7,152 bases of DNA from NCBI GenBank assembly GCA_034422355.1, contig DAOUJS010000172.1, forward strand, positions 1-7,152. Direction: 5' to 3'. A model generated the notes under the pieces. The model was given only the letters and a program-made list of their open reading frames with translations. It was not told the DNA's origin and made no database searches. This document shows, piece after piece, positions 1-5,710 of this stretch (positions are counted from its first letter, which is position 1; each line of letters starts with the position of its first letter). The DNA comes from CATOSP01 sp034422355. GTDB taxonomy: Bacteria; Chloroflexota; Dehalococcoidia; Lucifugimonadales; UBA3495. Position numbers and translations under genes: made by a program.

Positions 1-42
1 ACCTCCCCGGCAACTCCATCCCCCATCCGGGACAATCATATT

Positions 43-897
43 ATGAAACGCTACCGGTACCTGCCGGGACATACCGGCCAGGGGTACGTGTTCGCCCTTG
101 ATCCAACCCCGGAACAGAGAAAGGCCCTGACGGGCCACTTCGGGGCCAGGCGGTTCGCCTATAACTGGACCGTTGCCAGGATGAAGGCCGGCATAGATGC
201 CTTCAACAACTATGGGTTGGAGAGCGAGCGGCCGTCCCTGGCCGGCATGCGGAAGGGGTGGAACCCGGTCAAGAATGTTGTGGCGGTCAACCAGAAGACC
301 GGTCTCCCCTGGTGGCAGGAAGTCTCGAAGGAGGCCTTCAGCTCCGGCATAGCCGACGCCGTCGGGGCCTGCTGGAACTTCCGGAAGTCCCGGAGCGGGG
401 AGCGAAAGGGCAGAAGGGTCGGCTTTCCCAAGTTCAAGAAGAAGGGGAGGGACTCCGACCGCTACAGGGTCACCACCGGCAGCTTCGGTCCCTGCGGCAA
501 GCGGCACGTGAGGATACCCCGGGTGGGCGGCCGTCAGGCGGAAGCCAGAAGGCAGCTTCGCTACAAGACCGTTTGGTACGGCGGCAAGCCGATAGAGGCG
601 AACCCGTTCTATCCGTCGTCCAAGCTGTGCTCAGTCTGCGGAGAAATTGGCAACCCGGGCTGGCCGGAGGACTGGACCTGTCAGCACTGCCTGACCCGGC
701 ACCAGAGGGACGGCAGTGCCTCTGTCAACCTGGCTCGTTATCCCGAGAGCAGGTGGGCCCAGTTGGGGCCCATTGGCGGCATGGAGCCCGCATCAGACCC
801 CCGTGAGGGGGCGGCGGAGCTGAGAAGCGCGAAGCCCGGCCGGAGTCCCGAGGGAAGACAGTCACCGGCCGGAGCAATCCCAGCATTGCCGGTCTAA
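43..897 (+). CDS. tnpB: TnpB-like transposon protein lacking the RuvC-I/II core
   Basis: This resembles the RNA-guided nuclease TnpB (OrfB) of IS605/IS607-type elements. Seen: an N-terminal helix-turn-helix region (about residues 19-50, with ALDPTPEQRKAL and RFAYNWTV), a GFPKFKKKGR block (127-136) typical of the TnpB wedge region, a beta segment HVRIPRVG (155-162), then YKTVWYGGKPIEANPFYPSSK, a four-cysteine zinc finger (C196, C199, C213, C216) and the RuvC-III motif HQRDGSASVNLA with D223. In the family, about 150 or more residues carrying the RuvC-I aspartate, the bridge and the RuvC-II glutamate lie between the beta segment and the YKT block; here they are joined directly near residue 163. 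Family members are about 370-450 residues, this one 284. It cannot be a working nuclease of the usual kind. It may be a dead fragment or an RNA-binding derivative. The ATG at 43 has no clear ribosome binding site. No tnpA is visible. Confidence 0.85.
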   Translation: MKRYRYLPGHTGQGYVFALDPTPEQRKALTGHFGARRFAYNWTVARMKAGIDAFNNYGLESERPSLAGMRKGWNPVKNVVAVNQKTGLPWWQEVSKEAFSSGIADAVGACWNFRKSRSGERKGRRVGFPKFKKKGRDSDRYRVTTGSFGPCGKRHVRIPRVGGRQAEARRQLRYKTVWYGGKPIEANPFYPSSKLCSVCGEIGNPGWPEDWTCQHCLTRHQRDGSASVNLARYPESRWAQLGPIGGMEPASDPREGAAELRSAKPGRSPEGRQSPAGAIPALPV

Positions 898-901
898 CCG
901 G
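161..901 (+). mobile_element. IS605/IS607-type TnpB-only element, right part; boundaries uncertain
   Basis: The tnpB gene implies a TnpB-only (IS1341-like) insertion. The right end is proposed near 901: a small inverted repeat CCGGT-CTA-ACCGG (889-901) lies over the tnpB stop codon, a usual place for the end of the omega RNA scaffold, and two CCGGCCGG copies (836-843 and 865-872) lie just before it. The left end is not identified and may lie in the first 42 bases or outside the window, so the start given here is only a core position inside tnpB. No transposase A gene is present, so movement would depend on another element. Confidence 0.35.
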
Positions 902-1019
902 TAAGGGATACGGAATAGGTTGTTACCAAAATCAACCTTTTCTGGAACGTTATATCCCCTTCGAGAATCACGTGCGCTCCAACGTTGCAACTGCTGCACT
1001 TTATGGATTCATTTGCCAT
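894..1019 (-). CDS. Short CxxC protein, third gene of the higBA operon, probably truncated
   Basis: I do not recognise the family. The 41-residue frame begins MANESIKCSSCNVGAH and carries one CxxC pair, as in the first knuckle of a zinc ribbon; a second pair is not present. The ATG at 1019 is chosen because GGAGG sits six bases upstream, directly after the higA stop (17-base gap from 1036 to 1019), so it looks like a real co-transcribed third gene. It could be extended upstream in frame to 1139 but that part is antisense-frame shadow of higA. The frame ends inside the reverse complement of the tnpB stop region, so its last residues are probably transposon-derived and the true C-terminus is lost. 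Its role with HigBA is unknown. Confidence 0.55.
   Translation of the reverse strand: MANESIKCSSCNVGAHVILEGDITFQKRLILVTTYSVSLTG
917..942 (+). terminator. Possible weak terminator after tnpB
   Basis: AGGTTG (917-922) and CAACCT (933-938) form a six-base-pair stem with a ten-base loop, followed by a run of four T (938-941). It points in the tnpB direction. The stem is weak and the site lies in the antisense CxxC frame, so it may be chance. Confidence 0.25.
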
Positions 1020-1035
1020 TTTGTCCTCCATACAA

Positions 1036-2289
1036 TTAGCCTGCGTCCCTCTCAAACTGGCGGCGCACTTCGCCCGTCCCCACGAATTGGGACAGAAGCC
1101 GGTATTCGCCCTTCTCAAACCGAACCCGTCCGGCCACAATGGCCGGATGTACCCGCGCTTCCCATGCCATTCTCAGTACAGCCATGGGACTGGGGTCTGA
1201 CATGAGTACACCGTCGTCCCAGACTTCGGGAGGTATCAGGGCTTCCTGCGCCATCTCGTCCGCCTCTTGTTCGGCGGTGTCTCTGCCGCCGGACTCCAAG
1301 CCGCGCAGGCTGTGGTCGTCCACAAAGCCGTTCTCGTCGCTGCATTCCTTGAGGTGAAGGCCCACATGTGCCAGCTCGTGCAGTAGGGTGTACCAGAAGT
1401 TGTCTATCCGGTCGTAGCGCAGGGTCAGGCCAATTACCGGATTGCTGTCAGGCAGTCGCAATGCGGCGCCGTCAAGGTGGGTCCTGGGCAAATGCCTGAC
1501 ATACTCCAGGCCGATCCCATGCTGGAACAGAAAGTCCCTGGCCTGCATCGGTCCGTCTTCCAGCACACTCATCTGAGCGACTTCACGCAGAAATTCGGTA
1601 GTAGTTACTTCAGGCTGGTAATCAACCCCTGGCTGCCTATCCCTGGACTGGGCCAGAACCTGCCAACACCACGCGCGAAGGGCGTAGTCATCCGTCTTGG
1701 CGTTGACTCTCCGGCTATCGTTCTTGCGGTGCAGAGGAGCCGGGGCCAAAGCACCAACGCCAGCCCGGTTAATCAAGTCAGTGATTAACTCTTCAGCATG
1801 GTCTTTCAGGTTTTTGGCCTGGGTGATCCAGCCGAGCCTTGCCATTGCGGTGAGCGGGAACTTGGAGTACTCCAAGCCCGGAGCAGTATCCGAAAGGGTA
1901 GCTCCCGGTTCCTGCAACAGGACCTCGGCCGAAATCCCCAGGTGTTGGTGCAGGGCCCGGGCCATGGACATGGTGATGGGTCGTTTTCCCGATAGGACCT
2001 CCGAGACCTTGGCACGGCTGCCAATAAAGGGCATCAGGTCTCTGGCGGTGAGGTTGGCCTGGTCCATCCGGAACTTGATGGCAGAAATGGGATCCGGCAA
2101 TGCCATGGAATGATGGCGTTCCTCGTAGAGTTCTACCAGGTCCACGAGCACATCCAACTCAATGCGGCTGGGGGACTCCAAATCCTCTACCTGACCTTCA
2201 GGCCCCGATAGTTCATCCATTAGCTCAGAGATCCGGGCCAGCGCGTTTTCGTAGTCCTCTTCAGAGCGTATTGCCCGGACTTGTACCAT
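1036..2289 (-). CDS. higA: HigA-type antitoxin with HTH and ImmA/IrrE-type metallopeptidase domain
   Basis: Antitoxin of a HigBA type II system: it should bind and neutralise HigB and repress the operon. The 417-residue protein has a helical N-terminus (1-65), an XRE-like helix-turn-helix (about 67-125: ISAIKFRMDQANLTARDLM, then KVSEVLSGKRPIT), a linker, and a C-terminal ImmA/IrrE (DUF955-like) domain with the zinc motif HELAH at 304-308 and the acidic TAEQEADEMA block (338-347) that supplies a further ligand in this family. ATG at 2289 is preferred over an in-frame extension to 2511 because the extension is only the antisense-frame of higB, and AGAGGAAG precedes the ATG by about nine bases. 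The gene starts two bases after the higB stop, so the two are translationally linked. Classical HigA is about 100-140 residues; this is the long form with a peptidase domain. The frame is intact. Confidence 0.88.
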   Translation of the reverse strand: MVQVRAIRSEEDYENALARISELMDELSGPEGQVEDLESPSRIELDVLVDLVELYEERHHSMALPDPISAIKFRMDQANLTARDLMPFIGSRAKVSEVLSGKRPITMSMARALHQHLGISAEVLLQEPGATLSDTAPGLEYSKFPLTAMARLGWITQAKNLKDHAEELITDLINRAGVGALAPAPLHRKNDSRRVNAKTDDYALRAWCWQVLAQSRDRQPGVDYQPEVTTTEFLREVAQMSVLEDGPMQARDFLFQHGIGLEYVRHLPRTHLDGAALRLPDSNPVIGLTLRYDRIDNFWYTLLHELAHVGLHLKECSDENGFVDDHSLRGLESGGRDTAEQEADEMAQEALIPPEVWDDGVLMSDPSPMAVLRMAWEARVHPAIVAGRVRFEKGEYRLLSQFVGTGEVRRQFERDAG

Positions 2290-2291
2290 CG

Positions 2292-2585
2292 TTACACTTC
2301 CTCTGCATTTGTTCTGTCGTATTCCCGGTGAGTCCCGACAAATCGTATGTAAACATACCTCGCGGGATAAAATATTCTCACCACGTTCCTGTAGTTGCCG
2401 CCTCGAATTCTGAATACGACCCTGTCGTCGCCCAAAATGCTGGCATTGAGGAATCGTTCCATTACGCTGGCCGGGGTAGACCAGTCCGCTTGCCGCACCT
2501 CTTGGTACCAAGCCAAAGGCGACTGTTCCGATTCTGGGTGCCGCTCCCAGTACTCACGTAATGTCTTTCTGGAAATGATCCGCAA
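2292..2585 (-). CDS. higB: HigB-family toxin (mRNA interferase)
   Basis: Toxin of the HigBA pair. HigB toxins are RelE-fold RNases that cut mRNA, usually on the ribosome. The 97-residue length is normal for the family. Recognisable blocks are MRIISRKTLREYWERHPESE at the N-terminus, LAWYQEVRQADW (24-35), DDRVVFRIRGGNYR (53-66) and the hallmark C-terminal VYIRFVGTHREYD (78-90). The start is TTG at 2585: an in-frame TGA lies two codons upstream (2589-2591) and no ATG is available; GGAG (2596-2599 on this strand) stands ten bases before it. The toxin precedes the antitoxin, the usual higBA order. No truncation is visible. The weak start codon may keep toxin synthesis low relative to HigA, which is an inference. 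Confidence 0.9.
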   Translation of the reverse strand: MRIISRKTLREYWERHPESEQSPLAWYQEVRQADWSTPASVMERFLNASILGDDRVVFRIRGGNYRNVVRIFYPARYVYIRFVGTHREYDRTNAEEV

Positions 2586-2612
2586 TGGTCAACAACTCCA
2601 TTCCTCCCAGCA

Positions 2613-2628
2613 ATTCTAATATTACAAT
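2613..2628. promoter_or_regulatory. Palindromic candidate operator of the higBA operon
   Basis: ATTcTAATATTAcAAT is an inverted repeat with a perfect eight-base centre TAATATTA and three further paired bases on each side of one mismatch. It covers the proposed -10 box and is an AT-rich island in GC-rich DNA. XRE-type antitoxins such as HigA bind palindromes of this kind, so autorepression here is a reasonable inference. Confidence 0.45.
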
Positions 2629-2647
2629 GCTCCCATTAGTTTAGGAA
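2619..2647 (-). promoter_or_regulatory. Candidate higBA promoter
   Basis: On the minus strand TTCCTA (2642-2647) and TAATAT (2619-2624) are separated by exactly 17 bases and lie about 34 bases before the higB TTG. The -10 match is good, the -35 match weak. A G-rich GGGAGG follows downstream at 2603-2608. Confidence 0.4.
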
Positions 2648-2742
2648 GTGCGACGAGAAGATTTGCGGAATTGTTCGTCACCCTGGGACCTGGCGAAGGT
2701 TGAGTCGGTGGGTTGCCGGATTGGCGGGAACCCAGTTCTTGA

Positions 2743-2952
2743 CAGGTCAGAGATATGGACCGGGCCATTGCTCTGGAACCGGGGGACACGGAGTCCTATT
2801 GCGAGAGGGGGATGCTCGGCATCGAGCTGGGCCAGTACGCCGAGGCAGTCGAGGACTTGAACCAGGCCGTCAGCCTGGATCCCCGTCATCCATTCGCCGA
2901 ATCCGACCGTAGAGCCGCCGCCGAACTGGCCGGGGCAGCGGCGCCGCACAAT
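2743..2952 (+). pseudogene. TPR-repeat fragment
   Basis: A piece of a tetratricopeptide-repeat protein. The frame reads DRAIALEPGDTESYCERG, then LGIELGQYAEAVEDLNQA and VSLDPRHP: this is one full TPR (about 34 residues) with the tail of a preceding and the head of a following repeat. A TGA at 2740-2742 precedes it and no earlier repeat is found in any frame. After about 2950 the frame stays open to 3126 but is then antisense to the HTH-like gene and no longer resembles a TPR. The ATG at 2755 has no ribosome binding site and lies inside a repeat. It is therefore read as a remnant cut at both ends, not a gene. Confidence 0.55.
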
Positions 2953-2990
2953 CCCGGCACAGAAGCCGCTTGGCTGCGCGAACCCCCTCG

Positions 2991-3256
2991 CTACTCCGCG
3001 TACCCGGCCGTCTCCGGAATTATGATCGACATGCCGCCGGGGATCGAATACGCCAGCCGGGCCACGTGCCACACCTCCCCGCCGGTTAGTTCCGCGCCTT
3101 CGAACCACTGGGCCACCCGGTCATAGTCGGTGCCGAGGCGCTGGGCGAACTCCTCCAGCGACAGACCGGCAAGCTCGATCACCGCTCCAGCCGCTCACCG
3201 AAGTCCTCCGGGAAAGGCGGGGAGCAACAGTCCTCCTCCCGTTCCATTTCGTTCAT
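2991..3256 (-). pseudogene. Small HTH-like DNA-binding protein, split by a one-base frame break
   Basis: Two overlapping frames seem to form one protein of about 88 residues. The first (3256-3179) reads MNEMEREEDCC to FPEDFGERLER and ends in TGA; it has AGGAAGG seven bases before its ATG. The second (3182-2991) starts with GTG and reads VIELAGLSLEEFAQRLGTD, then VAQWFEGAELTGGEVWHVAR and SIPGG. Joined, FGERLER+VIELAGLSLEEFA is the normal beginning of an XRE-type helix-turn-helix. One missing G at the CGGTGATC junction (3179-3185) restores a single frame. The stop and the GTG overlap as GTGA, so two coupled ORFs are formally possible, but the HTH would then lack its own ribosome binding site. 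Role unknown; perhaps an orphan regulator or antitoxin. The gene converges on the TPR fragment. Confidence 0.6.
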
Positions 3257-3665
3257 AGTCCTACCTTCCTATGGTCCTTAACCGTTCACGCCATTGTTGT
3301 CCGCAGGCCAATCGCCCGGACCAGTCGGGGTCAGCACCACATCCCGCCGCCGCAGCCCCACCGGCTTTGTTGGGCCAAAGCCCACTGGCGGCGGAGTATG
3401 CGACCGCCGGACCCGGGCACCCACCACCCATTCATTATATGCCCATATGCCCCGCCAAACCGCCGCTAGCCCGCGCCGCCGGGCGAGGGTGGAGGTGGGT
3501 CCCCGGTGGCGGCAGCAGCGAAAAGGCCGTCCCGCTGGGGCTAACGCACCGAGTCGGCAAGCCTGGAAAGGCCTTGGGTAGGAAACGCAGCGTCGTGTTC
3601 AACGTCAGCAGTGATAGCAGGCAGGCAGGCCGCCTGTCGAGGCTCCGCAGGGCGGGAACGTTTCG
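3257..3665. other. Intergenic stretch with one hairpin, no gene recognised
   Basis: Open frames here are arginine-, proline- and glycine-rich, lack ribosome binding sites and look like GC-driven shadows. The only clear structure is a hairpin GGCTTTG (3363-3369), loop of six, CAAAGCC (3376-3382). The left part must hold the promoter of the minus-strand HTH-like gene but I see no convincing boxes. Confidence 0.4.
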
Positions 3666-3818
3666 ATGATTGCCTTCCGGAAAGACAAGCGCGGGCTCCG
3701 CGACCTGATCTGCGACACGGTTTGTAATCCGTGCCCCCGCACCCCCGGGGATAGCCCGCATCATCCGTCCAGGAAAGCAGAGTCGGGCAAGGAGAGTCCA
3801 ACATGGACAGCGCAGTGA
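3666..3818 (+). CDS. Possible 50-residue cysteine-containing protein
   Basis: The frame starts MIAFRKDKRGLRDLICDTVC and continues NPCPRTPGD; it ends in a TGA 16 bases inside the next gene, whose AAGGAGA ribosome binding site lies within it, an arrangement seen in coupled operons. Three cysteines fall in a short stretch (residues 16-23). A GGCGGG lies about nine bases before the ATG, a weak binding site. I recognise no family. The same bases fold into a cloverleaf-like structure, so an RNA or a chance frame are alternatives. Confidence 0.3.
   Translation: MIAFRKDKRGLRDLICDTVCNPCPRTPGDSPHHPSRKAESGKESPTWTAQ
3691..3759 (+). other. Cloverleaf-like inverted repeats (not a standard tRNA)
   Basis: Nested pairs: GCGGGCT (3691-3697) with AGCCCGC (3753-3759); CGCG (3699-3702) with TGCG (3711-3714); CACGG (3716-3720) with CCGTG (3729-3733), loop TTTGTAAT; CCCCG (3735-3739) with CGGGG (3746-3750). 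The order and stem lengths 7-4-5-5 copy a tRNA, but the T-loop TTC, the D-loop GG, and the seven-base anticodon loop are missing, and no CCA follows. In DNA this rich in GC it may be chance. Confidence 0.25.
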
Positions 3819-4225
3819 CAAAGGGACAGGCGGAAGCCCGGTGGCGGAGGGACCTCGAGGACGCGGAAGCCAGCAGTCGGCAGTCCTGGCCCTTGGACAT
3901 CACCGCCAGAATGTCCGAGTTCGAGCGGCTGACCCTGGTAACAGAAATCATCATGCCGGTGTGCAACGAACTTGCGCTGGAGGTCGAGGACACGCAGCAG
4001 CGGGGCCAGCCTGACCGGCAGCTCACCGGCGACAGCCACGGCGATGACTGCAGGACTTTCGACCCGGAGGAGACCGGAGAACTCGGCGTCAACCAGGTCT
4101 ATTCGGTAATCCTGGCCGCCGCGGCAGCCTGCAGCCGGTGGCTCAAGGAGGGCCTGGGGCCGAAACTGAGGACCGGAGGGCAGGACTTCGAGACCCCGAT
4201 GACCCTGGCCCGGCCACCGAAATAG
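3803..4225 (+). CDS. Hypothetical helical protein (140 residues)
   Basis: No family recognised. The ATG at 3803 has AAGGAGA seven bases upstream, a strong start. The protein is acidic and mostly helical: DITARMSEFERLTLVTEIIM (32-51), NELALEVEDTQQ (55-66), a polar linker with DPEETGELG (88-95) and a small-residue helix VYSVILAAAAACSRWL (99-114). No signal peptide or clear membrane segment; cytoplasmic location is likely. From about residue 118 the sequence changes character (GPKLRTGGQDFETPMTLARPPK region) and at the same place the next gene's frame opens, so the last 20 or so residues may be read in the wrong frame after a lost base. It begins a four-ORF run on the plus strand leading to the replication-relaxation-like gene. 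Confidence 0.65.
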   Translation: MDSAVTKGQAEARWRRDLEDAEASSRQSWPLDITARMSEFERLTLVTEIIMPVCNELALEVEDTQQRGQPDRQLTGDSHGDDCRTFDPEETGELGVNQVYSVILAAAAACSRWLKEGLGPKLRTGGQDFETPMTLARPPK

Positions 4226-4254
4226 ACCGCTGGGCCAGGGAACGGGCCGAGCCC

Positions 4255-4596
4255 ATGACGGAAGAACCGGCCGGTAGCGACGACATCGAGAGATGGCTGC
4301 ACTGGGCGGACCTCAGAACGGCCCGGACCCTTCCGGAGGAGAGCGCGCCCCGGCAGGAATGGAACGAAGCCGTGAGCCACAGCATGGCCCTGGTCCGGGA
4401 TGCCATCCACCGGCTGACCCTGGCCCGGCTCCACATGAGGGCCGGCGACCCGGCCTTGCTGGAAGCCAAGGTGGCGGTCCAGACCACCGAGAACGTCTAC
4501 CGCGTTGTCGTCTGGCTCGCCGGCACGCTTCAGGCGTGGGGCATAGCCCTGGTTCGGGTCCACAACGCCGTTCCCGAACCCTACGACGATCCCTGA
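4255..4596 (+). CDS. Hypothetical helical protein (113 residues), possibly the 3' half of the preceding gene
   Basis: No family recognised. From the ATG at 4255 the protein is helical: DDIERWLHWADLRTARTLPE (9-28), EWNEAVSHSMALVRDAIHRL (35-54), LLEAKVAVQTTENVYRVVVW (68-87) and TLQAWGIALVRVHNAVPE (91-108). The helix around residues 84-101 is hydrophobic but short. The ATG has only a distant AGGGA before it. The frame is open back to 4138 (a GTG without binding site), overlapping the previous gene by 88 bases, and the upstream residues (EIDRWARERAEP) look coding. Both facts suggest that 3803-4596 was once a single gene of about 264 residues, in which one base was lost between about 4138 and 4225. 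Alternatively it is a separate operon partner. Confidence 0.6.
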   Translation: MTEEPAGSDDIERWLHWADLRTARTLPEESAPRQEWNEAVSHSMALVRDAIHRLTLARLHMRAGDPALLEAKVAVQTTENVYRVVVWLAGTLQAWGIALVRVHNAVPEPYDDP

Positions 4597-4660
4597 AATC
4601 GCCAACCGTCCCACAGAATAACAGCGGTAATGTTCTCCCAACACCGGTTTCCGGCCATCG

Positions 4661-4721
4661 GATTACGATATAAGTAATCTGCTATCCCTCAGCAGCCGTA
4701 TATCAAGTATGGGACATACGG
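4661..4721. promoter_or_regulatory. Cluster of small inverted repeats before the replication-relaxation-like gene
   Basis: GATTAC (4661-4666) and GTAATC (4674-4679) flank an AT-rich GATATAA; GTATG (4707-4711) and CATAC (4715-4719) flank GGA; CCGTAT (4696-4701) and ATACGG (4716-4721) overlap the second. This AT-rich patch in the 200-base gap before the gene is the likely promoter/operator area. No confident -35/-10 pair can be assigned. Confidence 0.3.
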
Positions 4722-4817
4722 ATACCTTTCTCCGCCGCCCCCAGTAACGGTGGCTGAAGCCGTCGCGAGGCTCAGCAGCGGCACAACGGGAGGTGTATGG
4801 ACGCAGGAGGGATGGCA

Positions 4818-5642
4818 ATGGCGCCCCTGCAACCTCTGAACGACGAGCAGCGACGGCTGCTGAGAATCATCGCTCGGATGCCCCTGGCCAGCGCGGCCAA
4901 CCTGGCCTCCGTCCTGGACATTGGCGAGGACCGGGTGAGGCGTTTGCTGGCAAGCCTGAAAGGCGGCGGCTGGGCCGACTCGGTGATGCGGGGCATGACC
5001 GAAATACGCCAGCACCGCTGGTTCCTGACCAGGATGGCGGTGGACGAACTCTACACCACCGGCCACCGGCACCCCAGCCCCAGGGAGGAGGCCCGCGCCG
5101 CCGGGCAGGCGCAGTTTCACCCGCAAAGAGAGATGCCAACGGACTTCACAGAACGATTTGCCCAGGACCACGAGCACGCAACCCACCTATATGACCAGGA
5201 CAGGTCACCTTTCGCCGCCGCAGGTCCGGTAGAGGATGAGTCCAGCGACTATGGCCCCGACTGCGAGCACCCGCCTTGGACCGTCACGTCCCGGGGCGTC
5301 GAGACCTCCCTGCGAAGGCTGGCCATGCTGGAGCCGGTCTACGCCTTGGCCCCGGACCTGCTGCGCAGCGGCCGGGTGGTCAGGCCGCCTGACGATCAAG
5401 CGGCGTCCGGGGACGGCAGGATGACCGACTTCCGGCTGCTCAGGCACGGCGGCTTCTACCACGCCGTGGCCCGCTACGGCCCCGGCGTCTGGACTCCCTT
5501 CACCTACGCCGGACTTCACGCCACCGAGCGGGTTTTACGCCGCAAAGAGCAGCACCGCTTCTGGGGCGTGGACTGCTACTCCCACCAGGAGGACCGCAAC
5601 CTGAGAATCGGCAACCGGCTGTTCTACGAGGACCCGGACTAG
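4818..5642 (+). CDS. N-terminal half of a replication-relaxation-like winged-helix protein
   Basis: Open frame for the first half of a broken gene (see the pseudogene entry). A winged helix-turn-helix occupies roughly residues 7-78 counted from 4818: LNDEQRRLLRIIARMPLASA, ANLASVLDIGEDRVRRLL, and HRWFLTRMAVDELY. A second conserved-looking block follows after an acidic linker: RGVETSLRRLAMLEPVYALA, MTDFRLLRHGGFYHAVARYG and ERVLRRKEQHRFWGVD. The ATG at 4818 is preferred because GGAGG (4806-4810) lies seven bases ahead; ATG 4797 has GGGAGG only three bases ahead. The TAG at 5640-5642 stands where a homologous protein would be expected to run on, probably a mutated CAG. The helix-turn-helix suggests DNA binding on a plasmid or integrative element; precise function unknown. 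Confidence 0.7.
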   Translation: MAPLQPLNDEQRRLLRIIARMPLASAANLASVLDIGEDRVRRLLASLKGGGWADSVMRGMTEIRQHRWFLTRMAVDELYTTGHRHPSPREEARAAGQAQFHPQREMPTDFTERFAQDHEHATHLYDQDRSPFAAAGPVEDESSDYGPDCEHPPWTVTSRGVETSLRRLAMLEPVYALAPDLLRSGRVVRPPDDQAASGDGRMTDFRLLRHGGFYHAVARYGPGVWTPFTYAGLHATERVLRRKEQHRFWGVDCYSHQEDRNLRIGNRLFYEDPD

Positions 5643-5710
5643 GAGGTGGAACCCTCGGCCAGGTGGTTGTGGCCCACGACGCCTGAGCCGGGGAGCTGGC
5701 CCGTTCCACC

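Noticed and set aside
258..806. Plus-strand frame of 182 residues inside tnpB
   Set aside because: It overlaps the tnpB frame throughout, and tnpB shows clear family motifs while this one shows none.
1020..1139. N-terminal extension of the CxxC ORF to 1139
   Set aside because: The extra residues are the alternate frame of higA; the ATG at 1019 has a strong ribosome binding site.
2290..2511. N-terminal extension of higA to 2511
   Set aside because: It overlaps higB in another frame, and the ATG at 2289 has a ribosome binding site and matches the expected family start.
2953..3126. C-terminal continuation of the TPR frame
   Set aside because: It runs antisense to the HTH-like gene and loses TPR character.
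3691..3759. A functional tRNA with a TGT anticodon
   Set aside because: The anticodon loop has eight bases, the T-loop TTC and D-loop GG are missing, and the variable loop is one base.
3435..4092. Minus-strand frames opposite the 3803 gene
   Set aside because: No ribosome binding sites, composition typical of antisense frames, and the plus-strand gene has a strong start.
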